Source of the DNA: an uncultured Bacilli bacterium | GTDB lineage: Bacteria > Bacillota_I > Bacilli_A > RF39 > UBA660 | NCBI GenBank assembly: GCA_947625715.1 | Contig: CANQPR010000067.1 | Location: 1-7,772, forward strand | DNA: 7,772 bases | Direction: 5' to 3' | Part shown: positions 1-5,781 of the stretch, one piece after another | Layout: each line of letters starts with the position of its first letter | Position numbering within the stretch: the first letter of the stretch is position 1 | Notes under the pieces: generated by a model | The model's database searches: none | What the model was told of the DNA's origin: nothing | What the model saw: only the letters and a program-made list of their open reading frames with translations | Translations under genes and position numbers: made by a program

Positions 1-107
1 GCAAATGATTTTTCTAATATCACACCACCTATTAAAAAGATGATGGCCACAATTACAAAAGCTAATTTCTTGTTATTCTTCTTTTCTTTATATTGATTTA
101 ATTTCAT
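1..107 (-). CDS. N-terminus of unrecognised membrane-anchored or exported protein (partial)
   Basis: An ATG at 107 opens a frame that stays open for 35 full codons to the window edge. The N-terminus (MKLNQYKEKKNNKK) is strongly basic. It is followed at about residues 15-31 by an uninterrupted hydrophobic stretch (LAFVIVAIIFLIGGVIL) and then EKSF. This is the pattern of a signal anchor or an uncleaved N-terminal membrane helix, with the rest probably outside the cell. There is no lipobox in the visible part. The ribosome binding site is weak (AGAGTTGG about 6 nt upstream), but a very good promoter sits 22-50 nt upstream. The family cannot be told from this fragment. It is divergent from def and does not share its promoter. 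Its promoter contains the C10 tract described separately, which makes a variable surface protein an attractive but unproven idea. Confidence 0.7.
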   Translation of the reverse strand, partial: MKLNQYKEKKNNKKLAFVIVAIIFLIGGVILEKSF

Positions 108-135
108 AAATACCAACTCTATTCTTAGTATTTAT

Positions 136-164
136 TTTATAATAATACCCCCCCCCCGTGTCAA
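136..164 (-). promoter_or_regulatory. Promoter of the leftmost gene, with a G10/C10 tract in its spacer
   Basis: On the minus strand there is a perfect -35 TTGACA (164-159), a 17-nt spacer (158-142) and a -10 TATAAA (141-136). The predicted start is near 129, giving a leader of about 22 nt before the ATG at 107. Ten of the 17 spacer bases are a single run of G (C on the plus strand, 148-157). The present length sets the optimal 17-nt spacing, so the sequenced allele should be in a high-expression state. Slippage by one or two bases would move the hexamers out of register. Confidence 0.7.
148..157. repeat. Homopolymeric C10 tract
   Basis: Ten consecutive C in a region that is otherwise almost all A and T. 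No comparable G or C run occurs elsewhere in the window. Tracts of this kind are known slippage sites in phase-variable loci such as Neisseria porA and opc, where poly-G/C in the promoter spacer sets transcription strength. Assembly or sequencing error in the exact length is possible. Confidence 0.9.
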
Positions 165-182
165 CAAAATTTGCATTTATTC

Positions 183-211
183 TTGTATATTGAAGAAAAT
201 AATGATAGAAT
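183..211 (+). promoter_or_regulatory. Candidate distal promoter P1 for def
   Basis: TTGTAT (183-188), a 17-nt spacer and TAGAAT (206-211), preceded by TG one base upstream (203-204), form an extended -10 promoter. The predicted start is near 218, leaving a leader of about 70 nt to the def start that would contain the 18-bp palindrome. Confidence 0.5.
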
Positions 212-233
212 ACAGTTTGATTTGTCATAATTT

Positions 234-263
234 TTGAATTAATTATCATAATTATGATAAAAT
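234..263 (+). promoter_or_regulatory. Candidate proximal promoter P2 for def
   Basis: TTGAAT (234-239), an 18-nt spacer and TAAAAT (258-263) with an extended TGA at 255-257. The predicted start near 270 gives a leader of about 19 nt before the TTG start at 289. The palindrome 243-260 fills most of the spacer and enters the -10, so a bound protein would block polymerase. An alternative -10 in the same region is TATAAT at 263-268. Confidence 0.5.
243..260. promoter_or_regulatory. Perfect 18-bp palindrome, candidate operator in the def promoter
   Basis: TTATCATAATTATGATAA equals its own reverse complement over all 18 bases. It lies between the -35 and -10 of P2 and overlaps the -10. A symmetric site of this size is typical for a dimeric repressor. 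It loosely resembles the AT-rich palindromes of the Fur/PerR family but does not match the 7-1-7 spacing, so no regulator is assigned. In this AT-rich setting a palindrome by chance is possible. Confidence 0.45.
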
Positions 264-273
264 ATAATTATTT

Positions 274-280
274 AAAGGGG
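274..280 (+). promoter_or_regulatory. Ribosome binding site that decides the def start
   Basis: AAAGGGG at 274-280 is 8 nt before the TTG at 289. The GTG codons at 280 and 283 lie inside or directly against this site and are too close to be used with it. GGTGAT at 282-287 extends the match to the 16S tail. Confidence 0.55.
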
Positions 281-288
281 TGGTGATT

Positions 289-840
289 TTGAAGTTACCA
301 AATATTAAAATTTTAAATGAAACAGACAAACGACTTCATCAAGTTTCTAAAGAAGTTAAATTTCCTTTAACCAAAGAAGATAAAGACATGATTAATGATA
401 TGTTAGTTTATTTACAAATGAGTCAAATTGATGAAGAAAGAGAAAAATATAATTTACGAGCTGGTTGGGGAATGAGTGCTGTTCAATTAGGAGTTTTAAA
501 AAGAATCTTTGTTATCGCAGAAGAAAAAGAAGATAAAAACTTCCAAAATTATATTATTATTAACCCAGAAATACTATCTTACAGTGAAGAATTAATTTAT
601 GTTGGTGAAGGTGAAGGTTGTTTAAGTGTTAATAGAGATGTTACTGGTATTGTTAAAAGACACGCTAGAATAACTGTTAAATATCAAGATATGAATGGCA
701 TAAGTAAAACTATTCGAGTAAGAGAAGATGTATCTATTGCTTTTCAACATGAAATAGACCATTTAAATGGTATCTTATTTGTTGACAGAATAGACCCTAA
801 AAATCCATTTAAAGACAAAGATTTAATGAGAGAAATATAA
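289..840 (+). CDS. def: Peptide deformylase
   Basis: Removes the formyl group from the N-terminal methionine of nascent proteins in the cytoplasm at the ribosome exit. With a TTG start at 289 the product is 183 aa, the usual size of the longer Gram-positive (type 2) enzymes. All three motifs are present: motif 1 GWGMSAVQ (residues 59-66), motif 2 EGCLS (109-113) with metal ligand Cys111, and motif 3 HEIDH (154-158) with ligands His154 and His158 and catalytic Glu155. The stretch between them (VKRHARITVKYQDMNG) is also typical of the family. Motif 1 differs from the usual GxGxAAxQ by Ser in place of the first Ala; Gly and the Gln that contact substrate are kept. The in-frame GTGs at 280 and 283 are alternative starts but have no properly spaced ribosome binding site. 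The gene is transcribed alone and ends in a terminator shared with smc. No fmt or other formylation gene is in the window. Confidence 0.95.
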   Translation: MKLPNIKILNETDKRLHQVSKEVKFPLTKEDKDMINDMLVYLQMSQIDEEREKYNLRAGWGMSAVQLGVLKRIFVIAEEKEDKNFQNYIIINPEILSYSEELIYVGEGEGCLSVNRDVTGIVKRHARITVKYQDMNGISKTIRVREDVSIAFQHEIDHLNGILFVDRIDPKNPFKDKDLMREI

Positions 841-867
841 AAAACTGCTTATAAAAACAGTTTTTTT
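840..867. terminator. Bidirectional Rho-independent terminator between def and smc
   Basis: AAAAACTG (840-847) pairs with CAGTTTTT (858-865) around a 10-nt loop and is followed on the plus strand by a T run to 867. On the minus strand the same stem is followed by the T run opposite 839-844. It therefore serves both def and smc. The last A of the def stop codon belongs to the stem, and the smc stop (868-866) directly abuts it. Confidence 0.8.
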
Positions 868-3805
868 AATTTTCTAAATTAACACTTACAATTTTACTAA
901 TACCTTGTTGTTGCATTGTAATACCATATAAAGTATCTGCATATTCCATGGTTCTTTTTTTATGTGTTATTAAAATATATTCACTTTTATTTTGTTCTTG
1001 TTTTAAATAATTACCAAAGGTATCGACATTTGCCTCATCTAATGCGGCTTCTACTTCATCTAAAATACAAAAAGGTACTGGAAAAACATTTAATATGGCA
1101 AACAATAAAGAAATAGCTGTTAAAGTTTTTTCACCCCCACTTAATAAACTAATATTACTTAATTTTTTTCCAGGAGGTTCTGCTATTATCATAATTCCTG
1201 ATTCTAAAATATTATCTGGGTCAGTAAGTTTTAATATACCCCTACCACCCTTAAACATTTTTTTAAAGACTAAAGAAAATTGTTCTTCTATTTTTTTGAA
1301 AGTTGTTGTTAATCTTTCTTTCATCTTTTCTTCCATTTTGACAATAATATCTTGTAATTCATTTATTGAAGAAGTTAAATCTTCTTTTTGTTCTACTAAA
1401 AAATCAAAACGACTTTTAATTCTTTCATATTCTTCAATACTTCCTAAATTAACCATTCCAAAATTTTGCATTTGTCTTTTAATTATTGTAACTTTTTCTC
1501 TTGCTACTTCACTTTGCATATCTAATGAATAAGTTTCTTTGGCTTTTTCATAAGTCATATGATAATTTTCACTTAATAAATTTAATAAATAATCCATTTT
1601 CATTTCCAATTTATTTATTAGTACTTCATTTTCATGAATTTTATTTAAAATATTATTAAGTTCTTTATTTTTTTCTCTAGTATTTTGTTCTTCTTGTTCA
1701 ATAATATTAGCATGTTCAATTTTCTTACTTTTCAAATTAGCTATTTGTTCTTTAATTATTTCAAAAGTACTTTCTAATTTTAAAGTATCATTTAAACATT
1801 TTTCAATTTCTTTTTCTATTCCTTTTGTTTTATAAGCTTGTGTTCTTTTTAAAGCTAATTGTAATTCATCTAAACTAGTTTTTAATTTATTAGCTTCCTC
1901 TTTTTTTATTCTTTCTTCATTAATTATTAAAAATAAATTTTCTTTTAAAGTATTGGTGTTATTTGTTAAGAGATTAACTTCCAATTCTTGTTTTTTGATT
2001 TTTTCTAAGGTTTCTTGTTGTTTTTTGATGGTTTGTTCTTTATTAAGTTTCTTTTGTTTTAATTTTTCTTTTTCACTCCATAGACTATTGTTTTTATAAA
2101 CACCACCACTTAAACTTCCCCCAACATGGCTAACTTCTCCTTCTAAAGATACTACCCGATATTTATAATCTAATTTTTTAGCTAGTATTTGCATGCTATC
2201 CATATCTTTGGTTACTAAGACATTACCTAATTGATTTTCAATTATATTAAGGTATTTTATATCAGTTTTTACTAAGTTAGAAGCTACATTTATAAAACCA
2301 TTAACACTCTCACAAATTTCTAGTACTTCATCAGTTACTTTTCTTCCCTTTATTGTACAAAGCGGGAAAAAAGTTACTCGTCCTAAATTATTTTCTTTTA
2401 AATATTTAATAGCTCGTTTGGCACATTCTTCATTATCTATTACAACGAAATTTAAAGAAGCATTTAAAGAAAGGGAAATAGCTAAAGAATATTCATCAGG
2501 GATTTGTAATATTTGCCCAATTGTTCCATGAATACCTTTTAAATGAGGATGATGAATAATTGTTTTAACACTGCTAGGCATATTACCATCTTGTTCTAAA
2601 AAATTATTTAAAGAATCTATTTCACTTGTTAATTGATATATTAATCTTGTATAATTTTGATAATTACTTTCCAATGTATTTATATCTTTTTGTAAAGTCT
2701 TTAATTTTTCTTCATCTTTTTTTAGTTTTTCTTCTTTTGAAACTTTATCTTCTCTTAACTCTTCTAATTGATAATTATTAAGATTTATTTGCTTTTGCAA
2801 ATCTTTTTCTTGTTCTTTTTCTTTTAGAAATACTTTGTTTATTTTTTCTATATCAACATCATATTTTTGACGCTCCAAAAGAAGTTTTTTTTGACTTTCC
2901 ATTTCACTTAGTTGTTTATTTATTTGATTATATTCATTATTTAAACTTTCTATTTTTTCATCTATTTCTAACATTTGCAGACGACTTTTTTCAATTTTTC
3001 CACTATTATTAAATGTCGTTGATTCAATATTTACTTTTTCATCTTTTAATTTTTTATTTTCTTCTTGTAAATTGTCTAATTCTTTTTTATAGTTTTCTAA
3101 ATCATAAGTTGCTAAAGATATTTCTAATTCCTTAAGTTCATTTTCTAAATTTAAATATTTTTTAGCTATTTCACTTTGTTTTTGTAAGGGTTCTAGATTA
3201 GTTTGTAATTCATTAATTACTAAGTCTACTTTTTCTAAGTTATCATTAGTTTTTTCTAATTTTTTCAAACTTTCTATTTTTCTTGTTTTATATTTTAATA
3301 CTTTACTTGCACTTTCTAAAATTACTCTTCTTTCGATGGGTTTGGCATTGATTATTTGTTCAATACTTCCTTGACTAATGATGTTTAGTGATTCACTACC
3401 TATGCCACTATCTAAAAAAAGGTTAGTTATATCTTTTAATCTTACTTTGTTGTTATTGATAAAGTATTCGTTTTCGCCGGTATGATAAATAACTCTTTTT
3501 ACTTCTACTTCATCAAGTTGGGAATTTAAAAAGTGGTCTTGATTATCGAAGGTAATGGCTACTATGGCTCTTTTTAAAGGACTTTTGATTTCACTTCCGG
3601 CAAAAATAACATCGACAGCTTCTTTTCCGGCTCTTAAACTTTTGATTGATTGTTCGCCTAATACCCAACGTACTGCATCAACAATATTACTTTTTCCAGA
3701 ACCATTTGGGCCAACAATAGCCGTAATATTATTTTTAAATACTAATTCGGTTTTTGAAGCAAAAGATTTAAAACCATCAATATATATACTTTTTAATTTC
3801 ACCAT
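866..3805 (-). CDS. smc: Chromosome segregation ATPase SMC, short-armed form
   Basis: Core of the Smc-ScpAB condensin, which folds and segregates the chromosome. Counted from the ATG at 3805 the protein is 979 aa. The N-terminal head has Walker A GPNGSGKS (residues 32-39). Then come the conserved stretch around SQG (144-146) with RR (159-160) and KYKTRK (171-176), a first coiled coil (about 175-405), the hinge (about 408-568, ending in GGSLSGG), a second coiled coil (about 575-838), and the C-terminal head with signature LLSGGEK (887-893) and Walker B ILDEVEAALD (914-923). Everything needed for ATP binding and hydrolysis is present. Bacillus SMC is close to 1,190 aa; the roughly 200 missing residues come from the arms, as in mycoplasma SMC proteins. 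The start is uncertain: GTG 3811, ATG 3805 and GTG 3802 all lie just after AGGTG (3813-3809). The rnc stop at 3814-3812 is only 6 nt from the ATG, so the two are probably coupled. ftsY, often next to smc in Bacillota, is absent. Confidence 0.96.
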   Translation of the reverse strand: MVKLKSIYIDGFKSFASKTELVFKNNITAIVGPNGSGKSNIVDAVRWVLGEQSIKSLRAGKEAVDVIFAGSEIKSPLKRAIVAITFDNQDHFLNSQLDEVEVKRVIYHTGENEYFINNNKVRLKDITNLFLDSGIGSESLNIISQGSIEQIINAKPIERRVILESASKVLKYKTRKIESLKKLEKTNDNLEKVDLVINELQTNLEPLQKQSEIAKKYLNLENELKELEISLATYDLENYKKELDNLQEENKKLKDEKVNIESTTFNNSGKIEKSRLQMLEIDEKIESLNNEYNQINKQLSEMESQKKLLLERQKYDVDIEKINKVFLKEKEQEKDLQKQINLNNYQLEELREDKVSKEEKLKKDEEKLKTLQKDINTLESNYQNYTRLIYQLTSEIDSLNNFLEQDGNMPSSVKTIIHHPHLKGIHGTIGQILQIPDEYSLAISLSLNASLNFVVIDNEECAKRAIKYLKENNLGRVTFFPLCTIKGRKVTDEVLEICESVNGFINVASNLVKTDIKYLNIIENQLGNVLVTKDMDSMQILAKKLDYKYRVVSLEGEVSHVGGSLSGGVYKNNSLWSEKEKLKQKKLNKEQTIKKQQETLEKIKKQELEVNLLTNNTNTLKENLFLIINEERIKKEEANKLKTSLDELQLALKRTQAYKTKGIEKEIEKCLNDTLKLESTFEIIKEQIANLKSKKIEHANIIEQEEQNTREKNKELNNILNKIHENEVLINKLEMKMDYLLNLLSENYHMTYEKAKETYSLDMQSEVAREKVTIIKRQMQNFGMVNLGSIEEYERIKSRFDFLVEQKEDLTSSINELQDIIVKMEEKMKERLTTTFKKIEEQFSLVFKKMFKGGRGILKLTDPDNILESGIMIIAEPPGKKLSNISLLSGGEKTLTAISLLFAILNVFPVPFCILDEVEAALDEANVDTFGNYLKQEQNKSEYILITHKKRTMEYADTLYGITMQQQGISKIVSVNLEN

Positions 3806-3811
3806 TAACAC

Positions 3812-4468
3812 CTACTTTGCTCTTTTTTGATAAGCATCATATGCGGCTTTTTGTTCCGCTTCTTTTTTACTTTTTCCGACTCCTTTTCCAAAAACAATAT
3901 CATCAATTACAACTTCCATCGTAAATTCTTTTTGATGAGCAGGTCCTTTTTCACTTACTAATCGATATTCTAAACTTTTTTTATCAGTTTGAACCATTTC
4001 TTGTAAAAGGGATTTATAATCAGCTAAAAAATGAACATCTTTTTTTATATAAGGCAAAATAATTTTATCAACATATTTTTTGCTTGCTATAAAACCGCAA
4101 TCTAAATATATTGCTCCTAAAACACTTTCAAAAACATCAGCTATGATTGTATCGTTAACATTTTTTTCTTGGCCTTTTCCGACTCTTATTAATTTATCTA
4201 GCCCTATTTCTTTAGCGTATGTAGCTAAGGCTTGTTCACAGACAAAACTACTTCTTATTTTACTCATTTGTCCTTCTTTTAAAGAAGTATGTAAATAAAA
4301 ATATTCACTGGTAATTAATTCTAATACGGCATCTCCCAAAAATTCTAAGCGTTCATAATTAGCTGTATGATGTTCATTTGAATAAGAACTATGGGTTAAT
4401 GCCATTTGCATTTGTTCTATATTTTTAATTTTTAAATCAAATTTAGCAAAAAAAGTATCTAAATTCAC
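3812..4468 (-). CDS. rnc: Ribonuclease III
   Basis: Double-strand-specific endoribonuclease that processes rRNA precursors and structured mRNAs; acts as a cytoplasmic dimer. Read from the upstream ATG at 4492 (226 aa numbering), the family signature ERLEFLGDA is at residues 47-55, with metal-binding Glu50 and Asp54. The second acidic pair is Asp119 and Glu122 in ADVFES. A complete double-stranded-RNA-binding domain spans about 155-224, with the lysine-rich end GKGVGKSKKEAEQKAA. I prefer the GTG at 4468 (218 aa, starting M-NLDTFFAKF). The ATG at 4492 lies inside a good -10 hexamer and has no ribosome binding site, whereas GGTGA lies 4 nt before the GTG. The eight extra residues (MRWRVGEQ) do not look conserved. 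The gene sits 6 nt ahead of smc, a common rnc-smc pairing in Bacillota. If transcription comes from upstream genes, the ATG at 4492 could still be used. Confidence 0.95.
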   Translation of the reverse strand: MNLDTFFAKFDLKIKNIEQMQMALTHSSYSNEHHTANYERLEFLGDAVLELITSEYFYLHTSLKEGQMSKIRSSFVCEQALATYAKEIGLDKLIRVGKGQEKNVNDTIIADVFESVLGAIYLDCGFIASKKYVDKIILPYIKKDVHFLADYKSLLQEMVQTDKKSLEYRLVSEKGPAHQKEFTMEVVIDDIVFGKGVGKSKKEAEQKAAYDAYQKRAK

Positions 4469-4490
4469 TTGTTCACCAACTCTCCATCTC

Positions 4491-4519
4491 ATTGTATCAA
4501 ATTCAAGAAGAAATGTCTG
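4491..4519 (-). promoter_or_regulatory. Candidate promoter of rnc-smc
   Basis: CAGACA (4519-4514), a 17-nt spacer and TACAAT (4496-4491), with an extended TGA directly before the -10 (4499-4497). The predicted start near 4484 lies downstream of the ATG at 4492 and about 16 nt before the GTG at 4468. It falls between the lipoprotein stop (4525-4523) and rnc, giving rnc-smc its own transcription. Confidence 0.55.
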
Positions 4520-4522
4520 CTT

Positions 4523-5398
4523 TTAACTAATTGCCGTTTTTAAATCGGAAATAAAATTATTCATAATAGTTATATATGTTTCATTACCATTTACTTCATT
4601 ATCCGATAAGGTTGTTAAGGTATTTACTTCAATAACAGTTGCCCCACATTCATTTTTTAAGCTTTTAATTATTTCACTATCTTCTTCGGTATTTTTCTTA
4701 AATAAATATTTATATGTTCCTGATTTAAAATTATTTTTTAAAGTATTTAAGTTTGCCGAATTTTCTTCATAATCTTCTAATGATATAACACTAAAACCAT
4801 AATTTTCTAAGAATTTAAACATTTTACTGGTAGTAATTAAGGTTTCTTTGTTATTACTTTTAGCAGTACTAGCTGTTTTTCTTATTTCGGCATCCATTAC
4901 TGATAAGGTTTCTTCTAAGTCTTGATATTTTTTTTCAATTTCTTCATTGACATATTTACTGCCAACTAAATTTTTTAAATTATCGCGGAAATTAGTGGCA
5001 AGCATTAAATAATTACTAGGGCTAAGCCAAAGTTCTTCTACTCCATAGTTATATTTTAACCCATGGGCAACATCAATTATTTTTAATTTTTTATTGCGGT
5101 TAATTAGAGTTTTAGCAATTTGTTTTTCATTGGTTGTTCCATTATAAACAAACAAAGTTCCTTTACTATATAATTCTTCTTGTTTATCACTTAAAGTGTA
5201 ATTTTCAATATTTGAACCATTGGGATAAATAGAAGAAGACTCTTTAGTTGTATAATCTTTATATAAAGTATCAACTAAAAAAGATATGGGATAGACTGTT
5301 GAGTAGATTGTCGCATTTTCTAAATTGTTCCAATCAAAACATCCACCTAAAAATAAAGTTATAAAACTTAAACAAAATACATAGATAATTTTTTTCAC
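4523..5398 (-). CDS. ZnuA/AdcA-like lipoprotein lacking the metal-binding histidines
   Basis: A 291-aa secreted lipoprotein: basic start MKKIIY, hydrophobic stretch to residue 19 and lipobox LGGC with the lipidated Cys20. The mature part resembles metal ABC transporter solute-binding proteins (ZnuA/PsaA fold): STVYPISFLVDTL (33-45), LFVYNG (82-87), VAHGL (110-114), LWLSP (123-127), a long linking helix (about 148-175) and FKFLENYGF (194-202). The histidines that normally bind Zn or Mn are replaced. The PGxxPHxY loop reads PNGSNIENY (59-67), DPHxWLxP reads VEELWLSP (120-127), and the HxAF position reads SKMF (191-194). The only histidine is His112. No ATPase or permease gene is nearby. It may bind another ligand or serve a structural or adhesive role. 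Start GTG 5398 is chosen because GGGG (5409-5406) is 7 nt upstream; the overlapping ATG at 5400 runs straight into TGA. It lies one base after yidD, so the two are probably coupled. Confidence 0.8.
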   Translation of the reverse strand: MKKIIYVFCLSFITLFLGGCFDWNNLENATIYSTVYPISFLVDTLYKDYTTKESSSIYPNGSNIENYTLSDKQEELYSKGTLFVYNGTTNEKQIAKTLINRNKKLKIIDVAHGLKYNYGVEELWLSPSNYLMLATNFRDNLKNLVGSKYVNEEIEKKYQDLEETLSVMDAEIRKTASTAKSNNKETLITTSKMFKFLENYGFSVISLEDYEENSANLNTLKNNFKSGTYKYLFKKNTEEDSEIIKSLKNECGATVIEVNTLTTLSDNEVNGNETYITIMNNFISDLKTAIS

Positions 5399-5399
5399 A

Positions 5400-5615
5400 T
5401 TACTTCCCCTTTTCTAGTGGTTGATACCCATAAAGACCTAAGGGCCTACAATTAATAATTCTTTTAATCCCTAACTTTAACCCTTTTTTAACGCCATAAT
5501 AGTCTATTGCTTCAATCATATATTCACTACATGTTGGTTTACACCTGCAACAACTATGCATGGATAAAGGTAACATTTGATAACATCGAATGAGAAAAAT
5601 TAATATCTTTTTCAT
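5400..5615 (-). CDS. yidD: Membrane protein insertion efficiency factor YidD
   Basis: A 71-aa protein of the YidD (DUF37) family, thought to assist insertion of membrane proteins near YidC. The family core is clear: CCRCKPTCSEYMIEAI (22-37), YGVKKGLKLGIKRI (40-53) and the ending NCRPLGLYGYQPL. An N-terminal amphipathic segment (ILIFLIRCYQMLPL) probably lies on the membrane. The length is normal for the family. The ATG at 5615 has AGGTGA (5628-5623) 7 nt upstream. In many bacteria yidD sits between rnpA and yidC; here it is instead followed by a lipoprotein gene, whose ribosome binding site lies within its last codons. A promoter directly upstream suggests independent transcription. Confidence 0.93.
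   Translation of the reverse strand: MKKILIFLIRCYQMLPLSMHSCCRCKPTCSEYMIEAIDYYGVKKGLKLGIKRIINCRPLGLYGYQPLEKGK
5406..5411 (-). promoter_or_regulatory. Ribosome binding site of the lipoprotein gene inside the end of yidD
   Basis: AAGGGG at 5411-5406 forms part of the last yidD codons and stands 7 nt before the GTG at 5398. It decides the GTG start and implies that yidD translation and lipoprotein translation are linked. Confidence 0.6.
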
Positions 5616-5635
5616 TGATTCATCACCTAGAAATT

Positions 5636-5664
5636 ATTTTACTATAAATTTAAAATTTTGTAAA
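5636..5664 (-). promoter_or_regulatory. Candidate promoter of yidD
   Basis: TTTACA (5664-5659), a 17-nt spacer and TAAAAT (5641-5636). The predicted start near 5629 falls directly before the ribosome binding site of yidD, giving a leader of about 14 nt. The region is very AT-rich, so a chance match is possible. Confidence 0.45.
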
Positions 5665-5665
5665 C

Positions 5666-5746
5666 TTACATGTCATTTTTAGAATTAATACAACAACATA
5701 TATCAATTATAAAAATAATTAGAAAAAATAAAATTAGCCATATCAT
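5666..5746 (-). CDS. Small single-helix membrane protein with a CCC motif (proposed)
   Basis: A 26-codon ORF in the gap between the VanZ-like gene and yidD. The ATG at 5746 has a good ribosome binding site, AGGTGA (5757-5752), 5 nt upstream. The product opens MIWLILFF, stays hydrophobic to about residue 14 and then reads DICCCINSKNDM, ending with TAA. This is a single membrane helix with three consecutive cysteines at its edge and a short polar tail. It begins 35 nt after the vanZ stop and ends 50 nt before yidD, so it could be co-transcribed with the LCP and VanZ genes. The family is not recognised. An AT-rich frame easily gives a hydrophobic peptide by chance; the properly spaced ribosome binding site is the main argument for a gene. 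A rival ATG at 5741 gives only 12 codons. Confidence 0.45.
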   Translation of the reverse strand: MIWLILFFLIIFIIDICCCINSKNDM

Positions 5747-5781
5747 ATATTTCACCTACTATAGCATATGAAATTTGTTTT

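Noticed and set aside
1095..1532. Plus-strand open frame of 145 codons inside smc
   Set aside because: It is antisense to the well-conserved C-terminal half of SMC, has no ribosome binding site, and its sequence matches no family.
3555..3830. Plus-strand open frame across the smc start and rnc end
   Set aside because: It is antisense to the Walker A region of SMC, whose codon constraints explain the openness.
4080..4298. Plus-strand open frame inside rnc
   Set aside because: It is antisense to conserved RNase III motifs, with no ribosome binding site or recognisable product.
4120..4520. rnc as part of one long transcript only
   Set aside because: An extended -10 promoter lies directly before rnc, so sole dependence on upstream genes is not the best reading, although readthrough is still possible.
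5398..5400. ATG at 5400 as the lipoprotein start
   Set aside because: It is followed immediately by TGA in its frame; the GTG at 5398 is in frame with the signal peptide and correctly spaced from GGGG.
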